Of a stretch of DNA of 64,000 nt, positions 36,830 through 49,282 are shown piece by piece. Positions within the stretch are counted from its first letter, which is position 1. Every line of letters begins with the position of its first letter. Source of the DNA: Lethocerus indicus (lineage: Eukaryota; Arthropoda; Insecta; Hemiptera; Belostomatidae); contig JACDQD010000003.1 of assembly GCA_019843655.1 (NCBI GenBank), forward strand, positions 8,186,925 to 8,250,924. Direction: 5' to 3'. The notes beneath the pieces are model-generated. The model searched no databases. It was not told where the DNA came from and saw nothing but the letters and a program-made list of their open reading frames with translations. The position numbers and the translations under genes were made by a program.

Positions 36830-39800
36830 AATGAATGTTTATCAATAAATGTGATTACAATAAAATCGTAATTCTTGTGAAATGAAACAAAGCCCATCTT
36901 TGTTAAATAGTTAAATATTATATACTGGTATCCTGATACCTGGTTTCCGGTGCCCCTTATGAAATTGGACCCATTTCCACGAGACTGCTGAGTCATCGGT
37001 GACAGCACCAATTGGTAAAACACTGACAACCGGAACTGAAGTCGTTTCAGTGAATAGCTTCTAGCAAGAACAGTGAATCATAATACTAGCTGTTTCATTT
37101 GTCGCCATAAAAGTTAGACAGATAAGCATGCTAAAGATTGTCGAATAGTGTGGGAAACCGATTGTGTAACTTTAGAGACAACTATAAAACCTAGATTATA
37201 AAAGACTTTGTTTGTTAAGGAATTAACTTGTAAAATTAAATCATCCAACGGTAATCTGATATTTTTCTGATAAAGACAATTCATTAAACGTTTCGTCTTA
37301 TATGGCACTTGAATGTAAAGGGAAAAGGGTAAGTGGCTCGACTGAATAAAGATGAATAAGTGAACCAACAGGCCGTATTCTAAAACTCTAATAGCGCCCG
37401 GAGTAAAGCACTCAACGTTTGATAGGAGCCGACAGATGTGTTTTGGGGTGGTGAGGGGGACAGGCCGTCCCTACGCACCCCCAAAGTCCGAATATTGATA
37501 CGCGCTTTGGAAGCCCCTGAAAGGAAGTCCAGTCCTTTGACAATTGAAAAATCCGCTTTCCGATGCCGCAGAGCCAATCACTGGAATTGGCTTCAATTGA
37601 AACACAAACCATAAATTATACGTATAGTTTTGTCGCCGTTTGCCTGTTCTGCATACATCAAAATCTAATTCACCTTATCAAAATTTATAGATTGTATTAA
37701 CTTGTAGTTATTATCAATAATTACGTTCAGAGAGCGATCGGCCCAAAATTAGACGGAATATTTCGGTAATGGTGAAAAGTATTAATTCGACCGTTATGGC
37801 TTGCGCCTGAAAGTATACTAAACAGGAAATACATTTGCTGCCCGAGGAACTGCACGACAACATTGCCAACGGATATTTCTACTACACACTGCATAGATAT
37901 TAAATAAACAAATAATACTGCATAAAATTACAAAATAATAAAAACAGCGTTCTTCTAAAATGCCCTCACTTCTAATACTTTAGTCTTATTTACTGACCAA
38001 GCAATCAGATTAACCCTCAATTAGCCCTGGAACACAGGCGTAGACTTCACGTATGTTTTCCGGTCATATCTTACAAAGACGAAGGTGATCAAAATGTATG
38101 TATTATCAACGTGATATACAATCAGGTATATTGGCCCTCTCGACGGATCTAAATGAAACTTATTTTAAAATATCTATTTTATTTTTTATACGAATCGGTC
38201 CAACAATTTTACTGGAAATTTTCGTACTTCTTTAAACAAGGAATGAGGCGCGGTATAGCCGTGTTTTTGGCCCGACTGTTCAGTATAAATCAAGGACGAC
38301 GCAGGAATAAAACACTGTGAATATCCGCGCCATCTGTACGGCAGATAGTGAACCTGCTGGTAGTTAGACGGTCGACCGACCACCTCTTTTATATATAGAT
38401 CAGCCAAGTTTCGACTTCACAACTTCAATCCATTCTTCTCTATATTCTCAATTGATCTTGATTTTTTCCTCATTTGCAGCGTGAAATTGCGAAATCCGAA
38501 TGGCGAAATTTTCTAGGCCTACTGTATAGGCGACAACGCCAGTAGATAAAGTTGAAAGGAGGATAAGTAGGACTTTTTATTTCTACTGGACCGCAGAGCT
38601 AAACAGGAGAAAATTGAATACAACAGAACGAAAGTAAAGTGCATGAAGTATGCTGTATATGAACCCACGTAAATATAGCTAATAAAGTGTTTATTGTTAA
38701 CGTTATTATTAGTTCTAGTTCTTGAACACGGAACATTATAGTTCACTTCGAAAACATAAATCGGAGTAGTTGCTCTACGACTCAGAGCCCCCCGTAGGCC
38801 CCGGATGTTTACGAACAAGGTCGGATGGGGCACTAAATGAACTTCTTAATTGAATGGTTATCGATTGGGGGGAATGAGCTCATAGCATCTCACATCTGTG
38901 ACCGGCGATGTCACCCCCACGCTCAAGTGGCGACAAGATAAAACCATTTATTTCGTATTTCATTTCTATTTGCGCAGCTGATACTTTTAGATGACGACGT
39001 CATTTACCTCTCAAAAGGGAAATTCTAAATAAAATCAGAAAGGTTTCGATGTTTCTGTTTTTAGTCGAAGGTTATTTTAAAACGTAATTCCGTTCTATTG
39101 GATTATTTACAGGTAAACGTAATTTTAGTTCTATTACAACTATAAGACATCAGAAGAAGTGTTCTGTAATCCTACGAGTTTAAAAATTCAAATTATTTTC
39201 ATTGCAACGAGTTTCTCCCATTAGACAATAGCGAAGAGAGTACCAGCGTGCATTGATGCATCAACCCGCTTTCTCGGTTTTGTATAGAATAAATCGTGGA
39301 ATATACACCATTTTTATTCAGAGTGGCCGCTTAAGTGAACAAAAGGCAGACTAATATTTCACAAAGCGGATCCAAGAAAGTATAATAGACATCGGACCTA
39401 GCCTTTAGGAGGCCGCCACTCGGTGAATGCAAATAACTTGGCACGACATCGGCGGAGTGTTCCTGGGACGTGCACCGCGGCCCCAAGATATGCTGTTAAC
39501 TTGACGGCCAGCCTCAACAACAGTTTATCGATTATTGAACTCAATATCGGATCAATTAAGGAGGGCTGGGCGGGGGGGGGGCGTGGGGGTACCTTCCTCG
39601 AGGGGATACACACATCGAGGGTATACACATGTCGTGGTCGGGCCCGGGGATCGATATGAGGGGTGAGACGAGGCTATGCCAGCACCGAGGCTATGTCAAA
39701 GTCAGAGGTCAAGGACGACTCAGGACAACACAGGATCACTGTCCAAAGCCCCCGGCCCCGTATTCCAGCTCCTATCCCAGTTACGATTTATTCGTCTTTC

Positions 39801-41856
39801 CGGCACAATTTGAACAACCTATATCTGATTCAAGTTTAATCGGTGTTTATAGTTTCGTGCTTCTGCCATATTTGGCTACTACATTCATGGATTATTAGCG
39901 TGCAGTATACATGACTTGTTCGACAACTATATTCACAAATGGTCCTTCTTTTTAATAGAACGTGTCGGAAACTAGGACTCGGAGAAAGGTGTGTATAGCA
40001 GTTAATTTGGAATGGGCAATTCGATAATTAATTAGTTTAAAATCTGAATGCAACCGTGATAATATGTAACACAGTATTACGGAGAACAGTTAGACCTTGC
40101 GGCGACTCGCCATCGTTAGTCATTCAGTAAAGGCAAACTCATAGAGGGGCCAACTGTCAAATACCTTCCTGTCAGCACTACCTCTTCTTTACTGACCTAT
40201 CTTACTTGCTTATTTAGTTATTGTCACGAATGGAATCTTATTATTGGGGAGTTCCGTACTTCCTTTTCCCGTATGGCCCAGAGTCAGAGAACTTCTGTCT
40301 CTTTCTGTCTTTTAACTTCTAATGAATCCGGCCTTAGATGGCGCCGATCATCGGCTTCAGAATTATCCAGCGAATTGATATGTTTGAATATTTTTATGTT
40401 GCGTGATGCACGGTTATAGAAAACGAATTAAATGACTACGAAGTAAATTGTTAATTCAATTGATCGTGGATTTACACTAGACTATATTCACCAGTACACC
40501 AACGGACGGTAGCTGAAAGCCAAAAGTATATAAATATCTTTAAGGTTGATAGAAAAACTATGTATTGTAATACAGGAACGAAAGGAAACATCGAATACGT
40601 GGTTTAATTGAACTGATTGCCTGTGTTCGGTGTTGGGGCGGGGTAATGCTTATTAGTATATGCTTATAAGTTGGGAAAGAAAACTGGCGATACAATTGTA
40701 AAATTAAATAAATGAGAGAGTAAATTGGGTGAATATTAGGAAGGCGAGACGTATCGTGTTTCCTAATACTGGTCAACTATAATCATTAATTGGTATGTAC
40801 ATGAGGTAGGGGGGGTTGAATTTGGCAGACCGAGTGTACACTCTGCCGGCTTAATTAAATTGGTCGGCGGGCTACCATTACCTAACCAGAGCCGCCCTCC
40901 GAACCGAACCAACACAAAACTACACACCCCAACACTAATCGCAATCGCGTTTATACGTTTCAAATTCATTATGCCAATCGTATGAAAAAGTACGGCCGTC
41001 ATCCCCGCCCATACTGACAAGAGCTGGCGAATTTCCGAATTGGTATTTTGAAGACAAAGCGGGAAATACTCAATTGGTATCCACATACCCACGTCATAGT
41101 TTGGACTTGACGTCATTCTAGGAAAAACCGGAATCTCCTTCCGGATCGAGAATATGTTCGAAAAGTAATCGAACCGATAACATGGATCGCTCGGGTAGTG
41201 AACACCGAACGTCGAGGGACTGAATGAACGATGACGATTGTTAATATATCGTCTTTTCAATCTTTTATTCCGACCCAGGTAAAACATACTGACATTCTGA
41301 TTAATGAAAATAAGGCAAGTGAGTGTGCGATAGAAGAAATAAGAGGGAGAGAGGAATTGGAACGTTAGATCCTATGTAGGTAAAAGAATATGGTTTTACC
41401 ACCGTCTAGGAAAACTGGAAAAACGTAATGTTCCTTCGATGATCGCTAATTGGTAAAGGGCTGATACCCTTTTAATTTGGCCCTTAACATAATATTCCCC
41501 TGTATTTTACACTAAGTCGTTTTCATCTCCCACAATTTCAGTTTCCGTTTGTTCTCCGATCCGCCTCCCCCTCGGACTGACGGCGGCGCCGGTGCTTTCT
41601 CGTTTCAAGTTCCATTTCGTCCTCTCCTATTCGGTCCACACCTGCTCCCCAGGAGACCCCGCCCCTGGGAGTTGAAGGAAAGGTGACCGTCGAGACTAGC
41701 ATTCCCAACTCAATCCTGAATCCGGGCCATCAAAATAAATATCGCAACGCTACGGTTGAATACAACGTCTAGGGCCGATAACGTCTGTTACCGATATGAA
41801 ATGGTTTAATTTTTAACGAATTATAATTGCAAGCCTTTTTATATTATGCCCGACTT
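36830..41856. other. Non-coding DNA, no gene seen
   Basis: No supported gene. A 174-codon minus frame at 40,763-41,287 and a pair of frames at 39,398-39,659 lack any recognisable family or splice context. About 39,420-39,780 is CpG-rich and includes a 10-base G run near 39,570. Confidence 0.5.
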
Positions 41857-41865
41857 TAACCTATT

Positions 41866-42345
41866 ACCGTAGATTTCGTGTGTTTCTGTCTCCTCCCGCT
41901 GGTTTGGTCTTTTGCTAGACCGGTTTCGGCTGCTCGCCAGTAGCGGTGTTAGTCATTTTGGCACTTTGGCCATCCTCACTGCACTCACTGCATTTCACTG
42001 ACACTTGTACTGTGGTGGTTGTCTGTTTGTCGTGTGTGTATGTATATATATATATATATATATATGGAGTCTTGTTATTGTATTTTTGGGGATGTTGTTT
42101 GTCTTATTGGTGTTGGAGGGATTTTGTTAATCGGTTTATATAACCTATCTTGTATTGTGTATTTATGATCATAAATGTTTTCCTGTTGATCCAAAATTTA
42201 TTGAAAAAGTTTACCTTTAGTAATCTAGTTAATCTGTACAAGTGCACCCAAAGAACTTTGTTTAGTACATTTCCGCACCACCCTCAGGGGCGCTATGTTT
42301 ATCGGAACAAAAGATTGTTGGGTGCACTTGCACTGATTAAGTGGA
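41866..42345. mobile_element. Foldback element, copy 3 (longer, one arm missing)
   Basis: The left arm (41,866-41,929) matches copy 2's left arm from ACCGTAGATTTCGTG through CTAGACCGGTTTCGGCTGCTCG, with one change inside the shared core. No matching right arm occurs downstream. The interior is longer than in copy 2. Positions 42,225-42,273 are the reverse complement of copy 2's interior (about 28,960-29,012), and 42,313-42,340 repeats GTTGGGTGCACTTGCAC in direct orientation, so the two form a nested inverted pair. A (TA)n tract lies at 42,043-42,065. No protein is encoded. The right boundary is uncertain. Confidence 0.6.
42043..42065 (+). repeat. (TA)n microsatellite
   Basis: About 11 TA units inside foldback copy 3, preceded by GTGTGTATG. 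Confidence 0.9.
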
Positions 42346-44604
42346 TTACTAACAATAAACTTTTTTTTAATAAAAAACATTTATGATTGTAAATACACAA
42401 CACCAGATAGGTTTCCTGTCATATATTTGGAAGTCAAAACCTAATAGTTGTGACCAGTCGTGTGATCTAATATATATTTGACCGATAATCCGTCAAAGAC
42501 AAAGTAATGTAATACCAGTGATGTAATTATCGGGTAATTCAGAGTGGACGGCGAGGGGAAGATCAGGATGATTGGTGGGGGAATTAGTGAAGGAATTGGA
42601 ACCGAGCCTGTGTAGTGGCTTCTCTAACTTCTTGAACTTGGTGGAAGTTTTAATGTATGGTGTGATTGGACTGAGCCCAAGGTCTACACGAAGGAAGGAG
42701 GTCTTTTGACTGTAAGTTTCGCGGAGTTGTTGGTGAGCGTGTTGCAGTTTTTGGCCGAACCGACTGTGTTCAGGGCTCAAGTTAAATACTGACCCGCCCT
42801 TCTTATTCAGTCGGTTTAGGCCGGTTCTGCGGATTCCATGTCGATGACATGCCTAAATACAGTCCAAGGCAGCGCACCCGATTCATAGAAGGAATGCGGG
42901 CGTAGCTAGTCCCCTCTCCATGGGGCGGTGTCACATGAAAATACTTTTATTTTCTGAATTTTATTCAGTGATGGTCTGCGCATTGACACTCGGGATCAGA
43001 CCAGCAAGTTTATGTTAAGAATCTGTTTGTACACTCACTTGAACGTTTTCACAGTTCAACGGGAAGAATTTATGCTTGCAGTTGAGCAAACAAATGAGAT
43101 CAAACTTAACCCATCTTACAATGCACAGTTTGGATATGTTCAACAATTATATCCCCTCCCGATACGTCCTCTTATACGCGTACATCATCTGATAATTCAC
43201 AATTTCAACATTAGAATGTCCCCTTCCTACCGGAGGATTGATGTGACAAAGGCACGTGTCATTGAGGTAGTGAACATCACATTTATAACATGATGTACAC
43301 AGAATTACTTCCATCTCCCTAGTATAGGATACCTGGCGGTCAACTCAGACAGGACTTATATGTCATCCGACGTTTGATGTCTGTTGATGCATTCGTAATT
43401 CACCTCCGATAGAACAGGTTCCATAAACTATATAATCCGTCACTTATTTATCCAAAAGTAAATAAAGTAATCCAAAAGTGATTGCTATATAGCGAATAGC
43501 ATAGCGAAATTTCTGAAGGAAACTCGTGTGTCTGTAGCGAAACAAATTCGCTGTCCAGCACCGGGATTGAATATTGAGTATAAAGACATAGCTCTCCCAT
43601 GCGTTACCGGAGTTGTCGCTAAGAGGAATCACCACCACTGTAGATAAGGAACGAGTTTAGATATAGCCGAACATTCAACAATTCAATACCCTTAGCGAGT
43701 TCGAAAACAGTCTTCCATGAAAGTTGTCTTGCCTTGGATATATATCCAGCCACGCATTTTGATCCACCGAGACTTACTTTGCTTATAATGTAAAAAACTG
43801 AACGTTTACTACGAAAACAAATTGTTAGCTATTTAACACAATAAATCACAAAAATAATCACCCGCCTTGGACACTTATGCACCGGCATATATTGGCATTT
43901 GTATTTCCTTTTTTCCGAATCGCCAGAGTACAGAATACTAAACCCTTGCCGTTCCCCAAACAAATCCCTTACAACGAATTTATGCATATACTCAAGTATT
44001 TATGTATTTGTTCACCAATAGCTTCGTCTGGGAACTGCAAAGAATGAGCGCAAGTACCCTACTGGGCGAATAACGGCTGACAACTTGGTGACGATGATTG
44101 AGTTGATTGGAGATGATGGAAACTCCGACAGATTAGGAAGGCGAGCTCACGATAGCGACACTCGCCTACTCAATCTAGTCAAATGATTTATTTTTTTTTT
44201 TAACTGTTTTATTGCCGCAACTGTAGAATACACTAATATAAATAGAGCTAAATAGTGAAGAGGTCCAATAGCTTTCCTCCTTTCTTTTTTAATTTGGTAA
44301 TTTATTTAAGTAATTTATGACATATTGTACGCTCGTTACCGATTATTTATTTATTTATTATAGGCGCGCTACCGCGAAGTGAAATCGTCGAATATTTCTA
44401 AACAGTGGTTCTAGTCAAAATGCCAAATGAAGAATCCGATATGCTACTGAGTCACACGTGACAAGGCGTTTCTTGGGAAAAGTTTTTATGCAGAGGAAAA
44501 GTTTTCCCTGTATAAAAAAATGTCTTACTAGAGCCGTTAAACGCAAATATGTCAGCGAACTTGTAAATGTGAATGAAACAAAGAATAAGGCCGGATTGGG
44601 CGAA

Positions 44605-44652
44605 AGGTGGAGGATACCACCACCTCTGGTAGGTGGTGCCCCTCCATCCTAC
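44605..44652. other. GC-rich hairpin
   Basis: CACCACCT (44,618-44,625), loop CTGGT, AGGTGGTG (44,631-44,638). Outer arms AGGTGGAG and CTCCATCC can pair with one mismatch. Confidence 0.6.
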
Positions 44653-45879
44653 TCGGTGGCGCTCTCCAGGGTGCAATAAATCAGGCCGGGTATTCATTGA
44701 ATGCCGGAGGACGAAACTGGGGCCGGGGGCGGTGTCTTCAATCTGGTCGGGGTGGGGGCTGTTGGCGGGACATGCGCCGCCCCCGACCCGATTTATAGTA
44801 GATCCTATAGAGGCGTCACACTGACGGGGGCGCACTCTAGTCGCCGGGGGCGGCGGTGTTAACCGTTAATGCACTGGTTGGCGGGAGGTCGCCCGGTTAA
44901 GGTTGGGGGAACTACTGGCGGGCCTACTTACCGTTCCCTCTACCCCCAATAGCCGCTCTCTATCGATCAACCGCAATCGGCAAAAGGAGCTATCACCGAT
45001 TGGTTATCAAACCCCGGAGGAGCAGCCAGGACAGGAGGATTCCATTCTTCAGCTCTCCGTCATTTCATGCATAAATCCCGAAAGAGAGAGAGAAAGGATC
45101 AATTAAAGCGAGGGTGTTGAAAAGCAAAAAACTGACGAGCTATAAATTTACGACTCCGTTAAATACTTCTCCTCAATTAATTTAATATAGATGATCCATA
45201 AGGGATTACATCATGCTGACGATTTTCCCGACCGCCTATATTAGACCGCTAATCCCAAGGATATATGGACAGGTTCTCGAATCCGACAATTCCGCTTAAG
45301 ACATTTCGAATTTATATATAATTTTAGGCGCATATTGTAGACGTACTTAAACAGTTCTTTACCAGCTACTAAAGAATACTTACTCCAGGTAGTAGATTTA
45401 ACTTAAAAATTACAGCTAGATAATTAGGATTACGACAGGCTCAATATTCCATCTTTATGTATATGAGGGGGGGAGATACATTTGCCTAAAATCTGACCTC
45501 TGGCATCTCTATCCTTATCTTCCGACGACGCTCCCTCTAGGCATTGAAAGGCATAAATATCCTTCAGCTTCGCATCCTAACTAACCCAGTATACGAATGT
45601 CATAAAGCACACATAACATGTTCGATACGCACCACATTGAGACCTCAAATCGTAATGGTTTTTGAATAATATCCTAGTTACTAACCAGCCAAGACGCGAC
45701 AAATCTTTAAACGCAGTATATTTTTAAACCCGCCGTCTGGTTTATTTTATTTGAATCTCAGTCTTTAAAATGTACCCAAATAGAAACCCTATGTATTACG
45801 GGGAGTTTTCCTTGCGGACACTGAAATAGAAAATAAAATAAATAGGATTTAATTTAAATCCGCAGGTATTAAACGGATG

Positions 45880-45917
45880 ACCCCGCAGTAATGGTTGGCT
45901 CAAAGCCATTGCGGGGT
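45880..45917. other. Short inverted repeat / hairpin
   Basis: ACCCCGCA-GTA-ATGG pairs with CCATTGCGGGGT, leaving a 3-base bulge and an 11-base loop. It is too short for a typical miRNA precursor. Confidence 0.6.
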
Positions 45918-46098
45918 GAAGGGAGAGCGGGCAGATGGATTGTACTGTTGTACAATATATGATGTTTCCGTGTGTGCTCACAATCGATGTACCGGAATTG
46001 TACAGGCAGCATGTACAAACAGGAAGCAGATTGATTGGCTGTACAAACGCAATTGAAATCTAACTATAAATAAATGCATTAATACCTCATCACTGGCA

Positions 46099-46116
46099 GT
46101 ATTAGATATCTAATAC
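46099..46116. other. Perfect 18-bp palindrome
   Basis: GTATTAGATATCTAATAC is fully self-complementary, with no function assigned. Confidence 0.8.
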
Positions 46117-47356
46117 AAAAATATATAAGTATCGTAAACCAGGACATTTCCATATCGAGCACGGTATTTACGAACACTGTCACCTTAATATTGGAGTAGG
46201 CTTGTAACCACAGAACATTAGGATCGTACAAAGCAGGTTAATATAGTCAATTGTCCGCTATTAGACATCAGGTGAAGGGGTAAATCGGTAGTGGAAATAA
46301 CATTGGGAATAATAATCCCCAAGGTGGTGAACGGGATTTCTCAGAGACAACCCTTCCGCGTGCTGGAGAGTGATATATTGCCCACTGGTTCAGGTATAAA
46401 TCGAAAAACGGTCTGGGACTTTGGGGCCGGTCTTGTCTTGCTGCGGAATTTCGGGTGCAGCCCTTCTAGAAGGGCCCTCTCTACTGTCGACCGTCGAGAA
46501 ATTCTTTTCTTGTCGATTCGTAATCGGAAATAATATTTCCCGACAGAAATCACACTGCTCTGTTTAACCATTAGGGAAAGTTTAAAAATAAGATCCCGAA
46601 TCGAGTGTCCGGTTGTTAGAGAAATTAAGGCACCGGTTAAACCGATAAACCGGTGAAATATATACTTAGTACCGCCAAAAGGAACGAGGATTTTATGTAG
46701 CCCCGTTCACTGAATGGAACACCAGAGGAGCACAGTTGTGTAACACTACGGCCACAGTTCACATTAACAGTAATGTATGTATAAAAGTAGTAAGAATTAT
46801 CTTCGGAATTACTGTAAATTAATGTGTGGAATAAGCTCTGTAAAAATTGTGCCAGGAATGATAAACATAATGTAACCTTATTAACGTAGACTGATCAATA
46901 AGAGGGAGGTAGGGGGGTAGTTGTTGGTACTGTAGGGGTTGTGTATTCCGGTATTGGCTCGGCGCTGGTATTTAGCTCCGGGGAAGGGGTCGGGAACAGG
47001 GCTAGGTGACTGCCGGTAGCCAGTAGTATTCTTTTTTCCCCAATTCGGACAACAGGTCGGACGGGAGTTGATGAACGAGTTTCCCATAAGGTCGACCTTG
47101 GGCCCGACACCAGCGTCACAGGTCTAATGCCGGACCACCTTCGTCTATTTGATCTTTTTTTTCTTGCCGGCCGTAGTTTGTCGACGATTTCCATTGTCCG
47201 ACGTGAGCTGAATCCCCCGACGAGCCGAGCGTGGCCCAGAAAGTAAGGGTCGCGTGGCCGGGGCCTGGGGCGGCTCTTGGGGACGCCGATGCCATCTAGT
47301 AGGGGACTTGGCAAGTCCTGGCGGGCGGCGACTTGAGACTGTGGAGGTGCGCCCGC

Positions 47357-47656
<300 letters not shown>

Positions 47657-48357
47657 GTAAGTAAAATTAACCTTTAGCCGCATGCGTAACTCAGTAACTC
47701 CGATCTGATGTATTATTACGTCAGTGTTTCATGAACTTTCGTCGCCCACGTACTTTCTATAAAACTTGCTCAAGCCAAAATATACTCGCACGGGTGATGG
47801 ACAAATATGAACTTATGAGCTGCTTATACGAATGAGGATGACACAATTTGCGGAAAGGCGAATATATTATCTATAAAGGTAACCGCTAGTGAAGTCTGCC
47901 GAGTGTCCCGCAATTAATTTTCACGGACTTTTCAATTTGCAATTAATCGATAATCCTTATAAAACGATTTTAGTATTAAATGAAAGGCGTGTATTAGAAA
48001 TTCCAATAAACAAAAGTATTATAACGCAAACTTAAAAACTTTAGAGGAAATTCTACTTTCCGCTTTATTCCCTGTACTCCACAGGATCGGCTCTGTCATT
48101 ATTTTTAGAAGTGACTATTAAATGCGATCGTACGATGATATTTCTTTAAACGCGAGTCAAAGATATAACGAATACGGGAGAAGAATAAAGAGAATGATGG
48201 AGATTGAAAGGTAGATTGTGAAAATTACAGGAAAGTCTTAAATGATGAAGTGGAGAGAGACTGGAAGATGGACGAAGGAGAGTTCGGTAAAGAAATCGAA
48301 ACGAGGGAATACGAGGCTAGAAGTAGAATAGAGGAAGGAAGAGAGCGACCAAAGAGG

Positions 48358-48444
48358 ACTAGATATAAATGTGGAAGAAGGGAAAGGCACTAGATATAAA
48401 TGGGGGAAGAAGGAGAAGTGGGAGAGAGACACTAGATATAAATG
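48358..48444 (+). repeat. Three-copy degenerate tandem repeat
   Basis: Units of 31 and 42 bases plus a partial third, each starting ACTAGATATAAATG and continuing in purine-rich GGAAGAAGG sequence. Confidence 0.75.
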
Positions 48445-48520
48445 AGGAGGATGAGTCCGCAGCAAGATCCCAAGAGAAATAATCCCAGTGCCATTAACGG
48501 GGACGCTCATTTGTCACGCG

Positions 48521-48539
48521 GCGGTCACGTGACCTCCAC
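48521..48539. promoter_or_regulatory. CLEAR-type E-box in a 19-bp word shared with 10,567-10,585
   Basis: GTCACGTGAC palindrome at the centre of an exactly repeated 19-mer. Known binders of this consensus are MITF/TFEB- and USF-class bHLH-zip factors. Both copies sit in CpG-rich blocks. Confidence 0.4.
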
Positions 48540-49282
48540 ACCAACCACCAATAGGAACATACCAGTTGCGGTCGATACGCGCGCACTCCTTCCCATTCCC
48601 ATGCGCGCTCACCGCCGCCCTCTGCCACTCTTCTCTGGGCCCTACAGTCCCAATTTATTATATCATTTTACCTCCGGCTCTGTTTCAGATATAACGCGAG
48701 CCGCAAACTGGGCCCGCATATCCGCCCCCTCTATATCTCAATAACTCCAGCTCTAAATAGACCAATTAACTACCAAAGGTGAAGCCACCCCCAATCACCT
48801 CCAACAACCTCTGGCAGGAGGCCCGACAAGGCAAAGCCGGGGCGCCAAATTCAAAAAGTGAGAATAATTTTCATCGTAAAAGGGGTGGAAACTGTTGACG
48901 TAATTGAACACACTCCGCATATGAAGTTGTCAGTACAAGTAAAGTGTATAGCTTAAGTTCTCGGGTTTTATTGTAAATGTTCCCGACTATTACACCAATA
49001 TTGCAAACAATTCGTGATTAATGTATCATAATATTTAAGTATATATATGGAGAAAGGCCCGTAGGCCGGAATGCATGTACGAATCATCACTTGTATATCG
49101 TTTTATCGATGTCAAATTTGTATTTATAGAAAAATAAAATTATTTGTATCTTGTACCTTGACAAGTAATTTGATTTTTCATTAAAAAAAAAAAACAGTAA
49201 AATTACTTCATGGCATAGTAGTAGAAGATTTCTTAAGGAATGATGTATTATTGCAATGGATATAATGCCTCTAAATTGCGAG

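Larger units (their letters stand above)
42350..47200. other. Non-coding DNA, no gene seen
   Basis: No supported gene. Structures seen: a hairpin at 44,605-44,652 with a perfect CACCACCT/AGGTGGTG core inside a GC-rich block (44,590-44,960); a 12-bp stem with a 3-base bulge at 45,880-45,917; and a perfect 18-bp palindrome at 46,099-46,116. Confidence 0.5.
47657..49282. other. Non-coding DNA with local repeats
   Basis: Three copies of ACTAGATATAAATG occur at 48,358-48,371, 48,389-48,402 and 48,431-48,444 with GGAAGAAGG-type purine spacers. The 19-base E-box word follows at 48,521-48,539 inside a CpG-rich block (48,430-48,730). No exon recognised. Confidence 0.5.

Noticed and set aside
40763..41287. 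174-codon minus frame with a hydrophobic stretch
   Set aside because: No recognisable family, and no splice or start context. A single hydrophobic patch is not enough.
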